Assembly: GCA_044234625.1 (NCBI GenBank)
Contig: JBIIIP010000002.1
Span: 1-64,000 of the forward strand
Length of the DNA stretch: 64,000 nt
Origin: CACORA01 sp044234625
Lineage (GTDB): Bacteria; Planctomycetota; Planctomycetia; Pirellulales; UBA1268
Direction of reading: 5' to 3'
The number at the start of each line of letters is the position of its first letter. Position 1 is the first letter of the stretch. Of the stretch, positions 38,972-47,066 are shown piece by piece. Under the pieces are notes generated by a model that ran no database searches, was not told where the DNA came from, and saw only the letters and a list, made by a program, of their open reading frames with translations. Both the position numbers and the translations under genes were made by a program.

Positions 38972-39456
38972 GCGGGAGTTGCTCTCGCCCGAATACTTTT
39001 CAACGGCTTGACGACACGGCTCGCGGTGGCGCCACCGACCTGATGGTGTTCACACCGGGGCTGACCGCCGACGAATGGCTCCGGCTCTCCTTGCTCAGAT
39101 CGGACTATCCTACTCGCTTCCGCGTCGCGGAACCGGACAATCCCTCGGCGACCTGCGCCGACGCCACGCAAGCGCCACCACAGGGGGAAGGAGGGCGATT
39201 GACGCCCCGACTCTATTCGCCCCGCAAGCACGGGCGCGCGGCTCACGAGCCGCTCATCAGCCGAAAAATGATTGCGGAAGAGCCATTGACCGGGCTGCCC
39301 TTCGCTGCGTCGCCGTGGTGGGCATGCGTGCACTCTGCTCCGATGGTGGTATGATATGGCGGATTGCTGCAGCCACGTTCGGGAACCGGGCCCGCGAATT
39401 TTCCGTCTGATACGATCCCGTTCCGTGCTTCTGCGTGATTGCTCCGGGGCCCCGCC
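38972..39456. other. Intergenic region with degenerate repeats, no gene recognised
   Basis: 485 bp between the divergent ATP-grasp and PqqD-like genes. Open frames here lack ribosome-binding sites and family resemblance. The segment 39238-39304 is about 70 percent identical by eye to 43938-44003 (shared GCTCATCAGCCG, then AAATG, TTG, GGAA, and CCCTTCG), and CGGACAATCCCTCGGCGA at 39140-39157 recurs with one change at about 36921-36938. TATGAT at 39352-39357 is a possible -10 for the operon downstream. No short precursor-peptide gene could be picked out with confidence. Confidence 0.4.
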
Positions 39457-39879
39457 ATGACCGCCGCGCTCGTCGCCAACGACCGCATCGCCGCGGAGGA
39501 TTTTGCCGGGGAGGTCGTCCTCATCGACATCGAGAAGGGGATTTACTTCAGCATCCAGGGGCTGGCCGTCGACCTGTGGCGGTCGTTCACCGAGCCGAGA
39601 CAGCCGGATGCCGTGCTCGACCAGTTCGTGGCCCACGGCGCGGATCGTGCCGTGCTCGCAGGCGCGCTCGACGAGTTGCTGCGAAACGAGCTCCTGTGCG
39701 AGACCAGCGCACTTCCCGTCACCGGACCGGTGTGCTCCATGCCGGCTGCGGGCTTCGCCGCGCCGGTCGTCGCGGTGTTCTCCGACCTCGCCGAATTGAT
39801 CGCGATCGATCCGGTGCACGAAGTCGACGCCTCGGCCGGCTGGCCCCTGCGGCAGGCTAACTTCCCAGATGTCTCGTGA
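39457..39879 (+). CDS. PqqD-like peptide-binding protein
   Basis: A 140-residue protein from the ATG at 39457. The first about 90 residues read as a PqqD/RRE-type winged-helix fold: ALVANDRIAAEDFAGEVVLIDIEKGIYFSIQGLAVDLWRSFTE, then AVLDQFVAHG and ALDELLRNELLCE. The C-terminal extension (VVAVFSDLAELIAIDPVHEVDASAGWPL) is of a kind I associate with PqqD proteins that occur beside HprK-related kinases. PqqD-type domains bind leader peptides for maturation enzymes. First gene of a five-gene operon, overlapping the kinase by 11 bp. No candidate peptide substrate was found in the window. Confidence 0.75.
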   Translation: MTAALVANDRIAAEDFAGEVVLIDIEKGIYFSIQGLAVDLWRSFTEPRQPDAVLDQFVAHGADRAVLAGALDELLRNELLCETSALPVTGPVCSMPAAGFAAPVVAVFSDLAELIAIDPVHEVDASAGWPLRQANFPDVS

Positions 39880-40945
39880 TGCTGCCATAGCCCGCCCCGA
39901 TGCCGAGGCGGTGCACGCCAAGTCGACCAACTCCATCCTCGCCCTGCTCGACGAGGGTGAGCGGATCGCGACTCGAGCCCAGGTCTTCGGTCGTTCGTTC
40001 CTCGTCGGCGGCAGCGCGGGCAGCATCATCTCCAACGACGGGCCGCTCGCGGCGCGGCTGACCCGCTGCCTCGTGCCCGCAGAGGGAGGGCGTACGCCCG
40101 CGTTCAAGATTGCGCTCGTGAGCGGCTGCGCCACACCAGGCATCGCTCCGCCGCCGTGGAACCTGCCACACACGAGCCCGCGGCATCTCGAGCGTCTCCA
40201 CCTCGACGATGCGCGAGGCCTGCGGGCGTTCTACGATCACGACCGTCGGTTCTGGTCGATCGGCGACGTGGCCAGTCAGCGCGGGCTCTTCTGGATCGCA
40301 GATGCGGCCGATGCGCCCGTGTGGGAGGAGGCGGCCCCCTTCAAGACGATCCTCAACTGGCTCTTTGCCACGTCATCTGCGACGTTTCTCCACGGGGGCG
40401 TCGTCGCGCACGCGGGCCGCGGGGTGCTGCTCGCCGGACCGGGCGGCTCAGGGAAGTCGACCACGGTGATGGCGGCCGTCGCCGCGGGCCTCGGCACCTG
40501 CGGCGACGATCTCGTCGTCGTCGACGAGGCCGGGGGGTTCACCGCACACGCTGCGTACGACGCGGTGAAGTTCTTCCCAGCGGCGGGCAATCACGTGCCG
40601 CGGCTCTTCGCCCACGGCCCGGTTCGACCCTGCGGTGACAAACTGCTCGTGCGGTATTCCGACGTCGCGCCGGAACGCTTCCTTCGCCAGACGCCGCTCG
40701 CGGCCCTCGCGCAGTGCGTGCTCCTCGGAGATGCGACCACGACGATCACACCGCTCGACCCGGGCGCGATGCTGCGGGCTGTCGGCCCGCCAACGGCTTT
40801 TCTGCTCCGCGGTGCGGAGCGTGACACGCTTCGCAAGGCGTCGGCCGCGGTGCGAGGGCTGCCCACCTTCAGGCTCGCGCTCGGTAGCAATCCGGCGGAG
40901 GCTGCGGAAGCAATCGGCCGCTGGCTCGAGGCGGGCCCCTCATGA
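39869..40945 (+). CDS. HprK-like serine kinase (P-loop)
   Basis: A 358-residue protein. Seen: a divergent N-terminal half, then the C-terminal HPr-kinase-like core: TFLHGGVVAHAGRGVLLAGPGGSGKSTTVMAAVAAG (Walker A GPGGSGKSTT at about 190-199), TCGDDLVVVDEAGGF (the DD of the HprK family) and a Pro-rich region with VRPCGDKLLVRYSDVAPERF. HPr kinases phosphorylate a Ser; related enzymes act on peptide substrates, as in paeninodin-type lasso peptides. Here the likely target is a peptide or small molecule handled by the PqqD-like partner (inference). Overlaps pqqD-like by 11 bp and the next gene by 4 bp. Confidence 0.78.
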   Translation: MSRDAAIARPDAEAVHAKSTNSILALLDEGERIATRAQVFGRSFLVGGSAGSIISNDGPLAARLTRCLVPAEGGRTPAFKIALVSGCATPGIAPPPWNLPHTSPRHLERLHLDDARGLRAFYDHDRRFWSIGDVASQRGLFWIADAADAPVWEEAAPFKTILNWLFATSSATFLHGGVVAHAGRGVLLAGPGGSGKSTTVMAAVAAGLGTCGDDLVVVDEAGGFTAHAAYDAVKFFPAAGNHVPRLFAHGPVRPCGDKLLVRYSDVAPERFLRQTPLAALAQCVLLGDATTTITPLDPGAMLRAVGPPTAFLLRGAERDTLRKASAAVRGLPTFRLALGSNPAEAAEAIGRWLEAGPS

Positions 40946-41685
40946 GAGGTGCCGTCTCGGTGATCATGCCGTGTCGCAATGCAGGCCGCTACGTCGATGC
41001 CGCCCTTCACTCGGTGTGGCGGCAGGATGTGCCGGTGCACGAGGTGGTGATCGCCGACTGTGGATCGGAGGACGACTCGGCGGTCGTGGCCCGCCGACAT
41101 GCGGCCGCGGGCCGGCCGATCCGGCTCGTCGAGGCCGGACCCCTTACGCCGGCTGCCGCCCGGAACGCCGCGCTTGCGGCTGCGACCGGAGATACGATCG
41201 CGTTTCTCGATGCCGACGATCTCTGGCCGCCAGGCAAGCTCTCGCGCCAGCTCGGCCGCCTGGGCAACGCTCCGCGCGTGGAGATGGTGAGCGGCTATGT
41301 CCGCTACTTTGAGACAGCCGCCGCGTCGGGCCTCGAACCCGCCGCCGACAGCCGGACCGAGACGATTTTTCACGTGCATCTGGGAACCTGCCTCTACCGC
41401 CGCCACGTCTTTGAGCGTGTGGGCGGAGCATTCGACGATGACTTCCTCTACGCGGAGGACGTCGACCTCCTGCTCCGCGTGCGCGAGGCTGGCATCCCGT
41501 TCACGATTCTCAGGAGCGTCGAGCTCTTCTATCGCCGGCACCCTGCATCGCTCATGGCGGCCGGGAATCCTCGAAAACAGTCCGACTTCCGGCTGGCGGC
41601 GCACAAGTCGATCGGCCGGCGGCGCGCGACCGGAACTCTCGCGACACCCCTGCGTGACTTCGCGCACTACGTGGAGCCTTCATGA
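40942..41685 (+). CDS. Family 2 glycosyltransferase (first of two)
   Basis: A 247-residue GT-A enzyme. Seen: N-terminal VSVIMPCRNAGRYVDAALHS, VVIADCGSEDDSAVVARRHA, NAALAAATGDTIAFLDADDLWPPGKL (DADD metal site) and the later acidic EDVDLLLRVREAGI that often holds the catalytic Asp. It transfers a sugar from a nucleotide sugar; the DGS of most GT2 enzymes is CGS here. No membrane segment. Overlaps the HprK-like gene by 4 bp (ATGA) and the next GT2 gene by 4 bp. Acceptor unknown. Confidence 0.88.
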   Translation: MRGAVSVIMPCRNAGRYVDAALHSVWRQDVPVHEVVIADCGSEDDSAVVARRHAAAGRPIRLVEAGPLTPAAARNAALAAATGDTIAFLDADDLWPPGKLSRQLGRLGNAPRVEMVSGYVRYFETAAASGLEPAADSRTETIFHVHLGTCLYRRHVFERVGGAFDDDFLYAEDVDLLLRVREAGIPFTILRSVELFYRRHPASLMAAGNPRKQSDFRLAAHKSIGRRRATGTLATPLRDFAHYVEPS

Positions 41686-42353
41686 TCTCGATCAGCGTGA
41701 TCGTACCGGCGCATCAGGCAGCCGCCACCATTGGCGAGACGCTGGCGAGCGTGCGCGGCCAATCGCGGGCGGCAGATGAACTGCTCGTCGTAGACGACGG
41801 CTCGACCGACGCCACTGGGGCGATCGCCACGGCGGCCGGGGCGAAGGTGATAAGCCGACCCAATGGCGGCGTGGCCGCGGCGCTGAACGCCGGCCTGGCG
41901 GCGGCCCTGGGCGATCTCGTTGCGTTTCTCGACGCCGATGATCTGTGGGCGCCCGATTGCCTGCGATTGCATGAGCACTCTCTCATCGACCACCCCGACG
42001 CGGCGGGCTCGGTTGCCCGGTTCAGCGAGTTTGTCTGTCCGACGCTTGCCGCCAATGTGGCCGCGCGGTTCGCGCCGCGGACGAATCAGCCGGCGTGGGT
42101 CGCCGGGGGAACGGTCGTACGGCGGGAGGCGTTCGAGCGGGCCGGCCCGCTCGACGAGTCGCTCCGCGTTGGCGCGTGGGTCGAGTGGGTCGATCGGGCC
42201 CGGCACGCCGGCTGCACGTTCAAAATGATCGACTCACTGCTGCTCCTGCGACGGCTGCGACCGGGCACGCTGAGCCAGGCCGCGTCCCGCAACGCCGATC
42301 TTCTGGCGGTGGCCAGGGCGGCCATCGCCCGACGCGGTTCAACTTCGTCATGA
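41682..42353 (+). CDS. Family 2 glycosyltransferase (second of two)
   Basis: A 223-residue GT-A enzyme. Seen: ISVIVPAHQAAATIGETLAS, LLVVDDGSTDATGAIATAAG (DDGS), RPNGGVAAALNAGLAAALGDLVAFLDADDLWAPDCL (DADD), and WVEWVDRARHAGCTFKMIDS near the C-terminus. Shorter than most GT2 enzymes but complete in motif order. It is only partly similar to the GT2 just upstream, so the two may add different sugars. ATGA overlaps on both sides keep it inside the five-gene operon. Confidence 0.88.
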   Translation: MISISVIVPAHQAAATIGETLASVRGQSRAADELLVVDDGSTDATGAIATAAGAKVISRPNGGVAAALNAGLAAALGDLVAFLDADDLWAPDCLRLHEHSLIDHPDAAGSVARFSEFVCPTLAANVAARFAPRTNQPAWVAGGTVVRREAFERAGPLDESLRVGAWVEWVDRARHAGCTFKMIDSLLLLRRLRPGTLSQAASRNADLLAVARAAIARRGSTSS

Positions 42354-43780
42354 GCACCTCCACCGAGTCCGTCGCCGCGCCCCACGGTGGGCTGGATTTG
42401 CTTGTGCGAGCGGCGCTCGCGCCACTGGACGATGCCCGCACGGCGTGGCGCCGCTGGCGGGCTACGCATGACCTCGACGCCACGTCGTGGAGCGAGGTCC
42501 GGATCCTCGCGGCCGTCGCGGGGCGGATCGGCGTGCTGGAGGAGGACGCCGATGTTCGGCCGCGGATCGAGGGCATCCGCAAGTTTCTCTGGGTGCATAC
42601 CCAGATGTGCCTCGAGCCGGCAGGGCCCGGGCTCGCCGCCGTCGTCAGCAGCGGCATCCCGGTGCTCCTCATGAAGGGTGCGGCACGCGTGGTCGCGGAT
42701 CCGAAGAGCGCCCACGAGCGGCTGATCCGCGACGTCGATGCGCTCGTTCCACTCGGCAGCGAGGAACGGGCGCTCGATCTGCTCAGGGCCGCGGGCTGGA
42801 CGCTGTCCGAACCACGCTGGGCCGTCAAGGCGCGGGCGGCGGGGAAGGTGGCCGGCCACCACGCGTGGACGCTCACCAAGGGCCGCTCGGAGATAGACCT
42901 GCACCACTTCTCAAATCACCTCAACCGGCTGACCGGCGACGACGACGGCCTGTGGCGGCGGGCCAGCAAGGCGACGTGGCGCGGCGTGACGGTGCACCTG
43001 CCATCGCCGGCAGATGCACTCGTGCTCGCGGTGACACATGGCGTGCGCTGGTCGCTCGATGGCGCGGCGGACTGGACGGTCGATGCGGCACACCTCTTGG
43101 ACGCAGGATCGATCGACTGGGATATCGTGCTCGACGAGGCCGAGTCACGCCTGCTGCACGCCGTGCTCCACGCCGGGCTCGCTTATCTCGCAGGACCCCT
43201 CGGGCGGCACGTGCCGCCCGACGTGCTCGATTCGCTCGCCTGCAAGACGAACGATCTTGCCCGTCAGGAACTTGCAGTCTATGCCGCGAACGCCGGTCCG
43301 CGCACTCGTGCGGAGCAGGAGATTGGCTTCGAAATGGCGGCGCTCCGAGCATGCTCTCGGGCAGGCCTCACCGCACCGGCCAGCGACACATGCTTCCTCG
43401 CCGAAGCGCTCGCGGCTGGCAACGGAATGATCGCACCCGGGAGCAACCTGATCACCTGCGTGATCCCACAGACCACCATCCGCGACTGGCTGCTGGTTCA
43501 GATCGAGCTCGATGCAACCTCTCTTCCGGCGGCGGTAGCCCTCACCGCTCGACTCGAGGCACCGGGTCTCGTCGTCGGATACGGCCCGGGTGCGATCCAC
43601 CAGACGGCGGGCGGACGCAAGGTCGTACGGTTTCGCTGCAAGTTGCCGGGTGCCCTCGTCGTGCTCCGCCACCTCGGACAGATGACCGTCCAACTCCGGT
43701 CTCATGGCAAAGCGTTTTCGGAACCGACGCACGTGCCGATCACCGTGACCTGGCACCGGCTCTTCAGAGAGAAAACCTGA
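42350..43780 (+). CDS. Nucleotidyltransferase family protein (PF14907 type)
   Basis: A 476-residue protein; the ATG at 42350 overlaps the preceding stop (ATGA), so the open frame back to 42095 is not used. Seen: IPVLLMKGAARVVADPKSAHERLIRDVDALVPLG, which matches the LLKG...R..DiDlLV motif of the NTP_transf_5 (PF14907) fold with the DxD-type metal site RDVDALV, then HHAWTLTKGRSEIDLHHFSN (third acidic residue), and DALVLAVTHGVRWSLDG. The last about 110 residues are an added beta-rich domain. PF14907 proteins are regular partners of PqqD and HprK-like kinases; in paeninodin-type clusters a nucleotidyltransferase extends the phosphate. The product here is unknown. Confidence 0.78.
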   Translation: MSTSTESVAAPHGGLDLLVRAALAPLDDARTAWRRWRATHDLDATSWSEVRILAAVAGRIGVLEEDADVRPRIEGIRKFLWVHTQMCLEPAGPGLAAVVSSGIPVLLMKGAARVVADPKSAHERLIRDVDALVPLGSEERALDLLRAAGWTLSEPRWAVKARAAGKVAGHHAWTLTKGRSEIDLHHFSNHLNRLTGDDDGLWRRASKATWRGVTVHLPSPADALVLAVTHGVRWSLDGAADWTVDAAHLLDAGSIDWDIVLDEAESRLLHAVLHAGLAYLAGPLGRHVPPDVLDSLACKTNDLARQELAVYAANAGPRTRAEQEIGFEMAALRACSRAGLTAPASDTCFLAEALAAGNGMIAPGSNLITCVIPQTTIRDWLLVQIELDATSLPAAVALTARLEAPGLVVGYGPGAIHQTAGGRKVVRFRCKLPGALVVLRHLGQMTVQLRSHGKAFSEPTHVPITVTWHRLFREKT

Positions 43781-43789
43781 GGGTGACGT

Positions 43790-43920
43790 GGAAGATTTCC
43801 ACTGGACGGAGGGCCTCGCGGCCGGTGCCGTGCTCGCCGCCCGAGGACCCACGGTATTTTTTCACGAGCGCGGCCACGTCGGCGACGAGGTCGCGAAACA
43901 TCTCGAGGCCCACCGCCGAT
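43790..43920 (-). pseudogene. Relic of an FAD-linked oxidase C-terminus
   Basis: On the minus strand this segment translates to MFRDLVADVAALVKKYRGSS followed by GGEHGTGREA, close to the conserved (V)AxLVxxYGGSxSGEHGxGRA segment of GlcD/D-lactate-dehydrogenase-type FAD oxidases. Nothing matching the rest of that 450-residue family is present on either side. It is best read as a decayed fragment, perhaps left by an insertion or deletion. A plus-strand frame of 77 codons at 43788-44021 is its antisense shadow. Confidence 0.4.
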
Positions 43921-44062
43921 CGCGAAGCAAGGCCGCGTGGCTCACAACCCTGCTCATCAGCCGGGAAATGGTTGAGGAATGGCCATGGAATGCGTACCCT
44001 TCGAACGCCCGCGGACCATGACGGTCGGGACACGGATTCGCAGGGCCGTTTGGGAGAGTCTC

Positions 44063-45235
44063 ATGAAGCAGTGTCCGCTGCAGGCCGGCGCCGCCCGCCG
44101 TCGTGTTCTCCTCGCGGTTTGGCTCGGGCTGTTCATGGCTCCGCCGGCCGTGGTCGCGTCGGAGCCGCCGGCCGTGCGCGGTCGCGTGTTCATCGACCGG
44201 CTGACCGCGGCGTGGCAGTCACAGCAGGTCCAGGAGGCCTGCATCGTGCCGAATCCGAAGGATCCGGAAAAGCTCGTCATGTTCTATTCCGGCGTTCCCG
44301 CGGCGGACCGTGGAACCTGCGCCTTCGGCAAGGCATGGGCGCTGAAGTCGGATCCCTTCACGTGGCATCAGGATCCCGCAAACCCGATCTTCTCTCCGGC
44401 GGGAGCAAACGCGTGGGACGGCAAAAGCATCCGTCTCGATGCCGTGCTCTACATTCCCGAAGAGCAGGCCTACTACATCTACTACTCCGGGGCCCGCACG
44501 TCGGTGCAGGATCGGATCGGACTTGCGATATGCCCGGTGGGGCAAGACGGCTACTCGGAGATCACGCCGGCGACCATCAAGCGGTGGGGAACGGCTCCTG
44601 TGCTCGCTCCGGAGGCGGCGGCACCGTTTCACGAGGAGATGGCTTCACAGGCCGCGGTGATCCGGGAGTGGAACGCGGAGGTGAACCGCTGGGACTGGAC
44701 GATGTACTACTCCTACCGAGGCAAGGACGGTGTCTTGCCGGGAATTCGGCTGGCCACATCGGTCGATGGCAAGACGTGGACGCGTCACTTCAACCGCGAG
44801 GATCCGCGTGGCATGGGGCAGATCTTCGCATCCGTGCCCAATGCCTACTACGAATGGCATCAGATCTTCAAAGTCAACGACACCTACGTGCTCTCGATCG
44901 AGGTGGGCGTCGAGAAGGGCCAGCGCTGGCGGCCGGTGCTCGCGGTGAGCAAGTCGCCCCGCTCCGGCTGGCGGCAGTTGCCGGTCGACACCGTGTTGCA
45001 GACCGGATGGAGCGGGTTGTATCGCGATGACGCCATGTACCACGTGGCCACGCCGGCCTTTTACCCGATCGATGGCCGGTGGTATCTGTACGCGCAGGCC
45101 TGCCCGCTGCCGGAGAACCGCAACTACATCGACGGGGCGTGGGGCCTGTGGGTCGTCGAGTGCGGGCGTCGCATCCCCACGCTGCCGGGCTATGCAGAAG
45201 TCTGGGTGCCGGGGCTTCCCCAGCCTGTCCGCTGA
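44063..45235 (+). CDS. Secreted five-bladed beta-propeller protein, GH43/GH32-like
   Basis: A 390-residue protein; the ATG at 44063 has GGGAGA upstream and is followed by a signal peptide (RRRVLLAVWLGLFMAPPAVVA). The mature part shows the blade pattern of furanosidase-like propellers: VQEACIVPNPKDPEKLVMFYSG, NPIFSPAGANAWDGKSIRLDAVLYI, YYIYYSGARTS, SQAAVIREWNAEVNRWDWTMYYSYRG, GIRLATSVDGKTWTRHF and WYLYAQACP. Such proteins hydrolyse or bind plant or algal sugars. The family acidic triad cannot be placed with certainty, so catalytic activity is not claimed. Starts in frame at 43979 are possible but lack a signal-peptide context. Confidence 0.62.
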   Translation: MKQCPLQAGAARRRVLLAVWLGLFMAPPAVVASEPPAVRGRVFIDRLTAAWQSQQVQEACIVPNPKDPEKLVMFYSGVPAADRGTCAFGKAWALKSDPFTWHQDPANPIFSPAGANAWDGKSIRLDAVLYIPEEQAYYIYYSGARTSVQDRIGLAICPVGQDGYSEITPATIKRWGTAPVLAPEAAAPFHEEMASQAAVIREWNAEVNRWDWTMYYSYRGKDGVLPGIRLATSVDGKTWTRHFNREDPRGMGQIFASVPNAYYEWHQIFKVNDTYVLSIEVGVEKGQRWRPVLAVSKSPRSGWRQLPVDTVLQTGWSGLYRDDAMYHVATPAFYPIDGRWYLYAQACPLPENRNYIDGAWGLWVVECGRRIPTLPGYAEVWVPGLPQPVR

Positions 45236-45271
45236 GACCGCGGCCGGGAGATCACGCCGGCAGGTCTTCCC

Positions 45272-46900
45272 TCATCGGGCGGCGGCCTGGGGCTGGGCCT
45301 CGCCGTGATGCGTGCGGGCCAGATGGTCGACGAATTCGCGGCTCGCCGCCTGGAGCACGAACACCTCGCTGGCGGCCTGCGGCGCGCCGTGCGGACGGAC
45401 GATGCAGATCACCTCGGCCTTGCCTCCATGCTGGCGGACATGCTGGAGGAGAGCCTGCTCGCCGGCAGACAGGGGCGTCGCGGCCCCGTCGTTCGCACCG
45501 CGGTCCGATGCCGTCGCGGCCGTGGGCACCGCAGCGGCGCGGTCGCGGCGATCGAGCGCCACCTTCGGCATCTCCTCGGGCATATTCGGCACCACGTCGC
45601 CGCCGCTCTCGGCCATGCCCGCACTGGGATACGTGCTCCGGTAGACGAATGCCAGGCCCGACTCATCGAGCTGCTCGTGGATGGCGGCGAGGGCGGCGAA
45701 CAGCCCTTCGTTGTCGGCGGGATCGGCGGCGTTGCACACGCCGATGAGCGTGCCATCGAGGCCGAACAGGCCGCCGCCGCTGCGGCCCTGTACCGGCTGG
45801 CCGGCCACCTGCACGTTGGCCGGGCCGAGATATTTGTCGACGCCGGTAATCCGGCTGTAGAGGAGCGTAGGGTCGTCGCCGCCGTTGCAGCCCACCGTCA
45901 CGACCGGCTCGCCGGACTTCGTGATGCGGTCGGTGCCACCGACGCGCATCGGTTCGATCACCACGTCGGTGAAGATGCTGACGAGCGCCACATCGCGCTT
46001 CAGATCCCAGGCCACCACCTGGCCGGCCACGCCGCGCGGTCCGTTCGGCCCGAAGAGGTCCACCTCGACGCGTCCCTTGCCCTGTGAATCCCGGAAGATG
46101 TGGCCGCAGGTGAGGATCAGCGCCTCGCCCTGGCGGCAGTCGATCACCGTGCCTGTGCCGCGCGACATGCCGCTGGCGTCGTCGACGCGGAGCCGCGCGG
46201 TCGCCTGGAGGAGTTTCCGCTCGAAGGCCGCGCGGTCTTGGGGACTGATCGGGGCGGAGCTGGTCGCGGCCGGCGTGGGAACCGGCGCCGTCGCGCCGTC
46301 GTCGTGCGACATGGCCACGGGCTCGGCGGAAACCCGCGCCGGGCCGGCGACGAGGGCTGCGGCCGGCGGCGGCACGGCAACGGTGGGCTCCAGGGCCAGC
46401 GGCCCGGCGGCGGGCGTCGCTGGAAGGGGTATGCCGGGGATGGGAGCCGGGCGCTCCTGCGGGGGAGCCACGGCCGGCAAGGCGGCCAGGCCGAGTGGCT
46501 CGCGGCTCTTGGCGAGGAGTTTTTCCAGTTCGACGCGCGAGGTGGCGCCGTTGATACGACCCACTTCCTGTCCCTTTACGAGCAGCACGTAACACGGCAC
46601 GCCCGTCACGCCGAACCGCCTGACGAGATCCTGCTCCCGGTCGGCGTCGACATGCCGCACGAGCCAGCCGGCGGCCGTGATCTCGCCGATGACGGGCGCC
46701 ATCTGCCGGCAGGGGCCGCACCATGAGGCCGCGAAATCGAGCAGCACCACATCGCCCTGCACGGCGGCTTGGGCCGCATCACCGCCCGAAATGCCGAGGT
46801 TGCGATTGATGAGGGGGTCGGCGTGGGCCGTGGTCGCGGCCGCACCCCAGAAGCAGGCGGCCATGGCGCCGCACGCGACTGCTCTCGAGACGATTGTCAT
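45272..46900 (-). CDS. Exported thioredoxin-trypsin-like protease fusion
   Basis: A 542-residue protein with signal peptide (SRAVACGAMAACFWGAAATTAHA). Residues about 35-140 are a thioredoxin domain with LLDFAASWCGPCRQMAPVIG (Cys 61 and 64) and VTGVPCYVLL (cis-Pro). After a Pro/Ala-rich linker (about 150-240), residues about 245-430 are a chymotrypsin-fold protease: LILTCGHIF (His), WDLKRDVALVSIF (Asp) and VQGRSGGGLFGLDG (Ser in GxSGG). The C-terminal about 100 residues are low-complexity plus a short helix. The pairing suggests a periplasmic protease with its own redox domain for unfolding or recognising oxidised substrates (inference). Convergent with the propeller gene. Confidence 0.85.
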   Translation of the reverse strand: MTIVSRAVACGAMAACFWGAAATTAHADPLINRNLGISGGDAAQAAVQGDVVLLDFAASWCGPCRQMAPVIGEITAAGWLVRHVDADREQDLVRRFGVTGVPCYVLLVKGQEVGRINGATSRVELEKLLAKSREPLGLAALPAVAPPQERPAPIPGIPLPATPAAGPLALEPTVAVPPPAAALVAGPARVSAEPVAMSHDDGATAPVPTPAATSSAPISPQDRAAFERKLLQATARLRVDDASGMSRGTGTVIDCRQGEALILTCGHIFRDSQGKGRVEVDLFGPNGPRGVAGQVVAWDLKRDVALVSIFTDVVIEPMRVGGTDRITKSGEPVVTVGCNGGDDPTLLYSRITGVDKYLGPANVQVAGQPVQGRSGGGLFGLDGTLIGVCNAADPADNEGLFAALAAIHEQLDESGLAFVYRSTYPSAGMAESGGDVVPNMPEEMPKVALDRRDRAAAVPTAATASDRGANDGAATPLSAGEQALLQHVRQHGGKAEVICIVRPHGAPQAASEVFVLQAASREFVDHLARTHHGEAQPQAAAR

Positions 46901-47054
46901 CCGAACGGGCTCCGAAAAAGGCCGGTGAAAGGCGGGCGGATGGTGCCGCCGGCGCCCCGTCGCCACAAGATCACTTTCACACTCCGTGCGGAAGAAAACG
47001 GCCTTGCCCCGTCGACCCCATTTCCGCCCCGTTTCCCCGTTTGCGCTCGGTTTC

Positions 47055-47060
47055 TACAAT
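47055..47060 (+). promoter_or_regulatory. -10-like TACAAT, 6 nt before the metG ATG
   Basis: TACAAT in the context GTTTCTACAATCCGCCCATG. Its spacing implies a transcript that begins at or within a base or two of the start codon, so metG may be translated from a leaderless mRNA. No ribosome-binding site is visible. Confidence 0.45.
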
Positions 47061-47066
47061 CCGCCC

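Noticed and set aside
38968..40173. 401-codon minus-strand frame over the gap and the pqqD/kinase genes
   Set aside because: Low-complexity Arg-rich translation; both overlapped genes are well supported on the plus strand.
43788..44021. 77-residue plus-strand peptide right after the nucleotidyltransferase, considered as a precursor peptide
   Set aside because: It has a GTG start with a weak site, but its first 40 codons are exactly antisense to the FAD-oxidase relic and its end lies in the degenerate repeat, so the frame is better explained as a shadow.
42487..45030. 847-codon plus-strand frame across the nucleotidyltransferase and propeller genes
   Set aside because: Arg/Gly/Pro-rich with no family features, and it crosses two well-supported genes in another frame.
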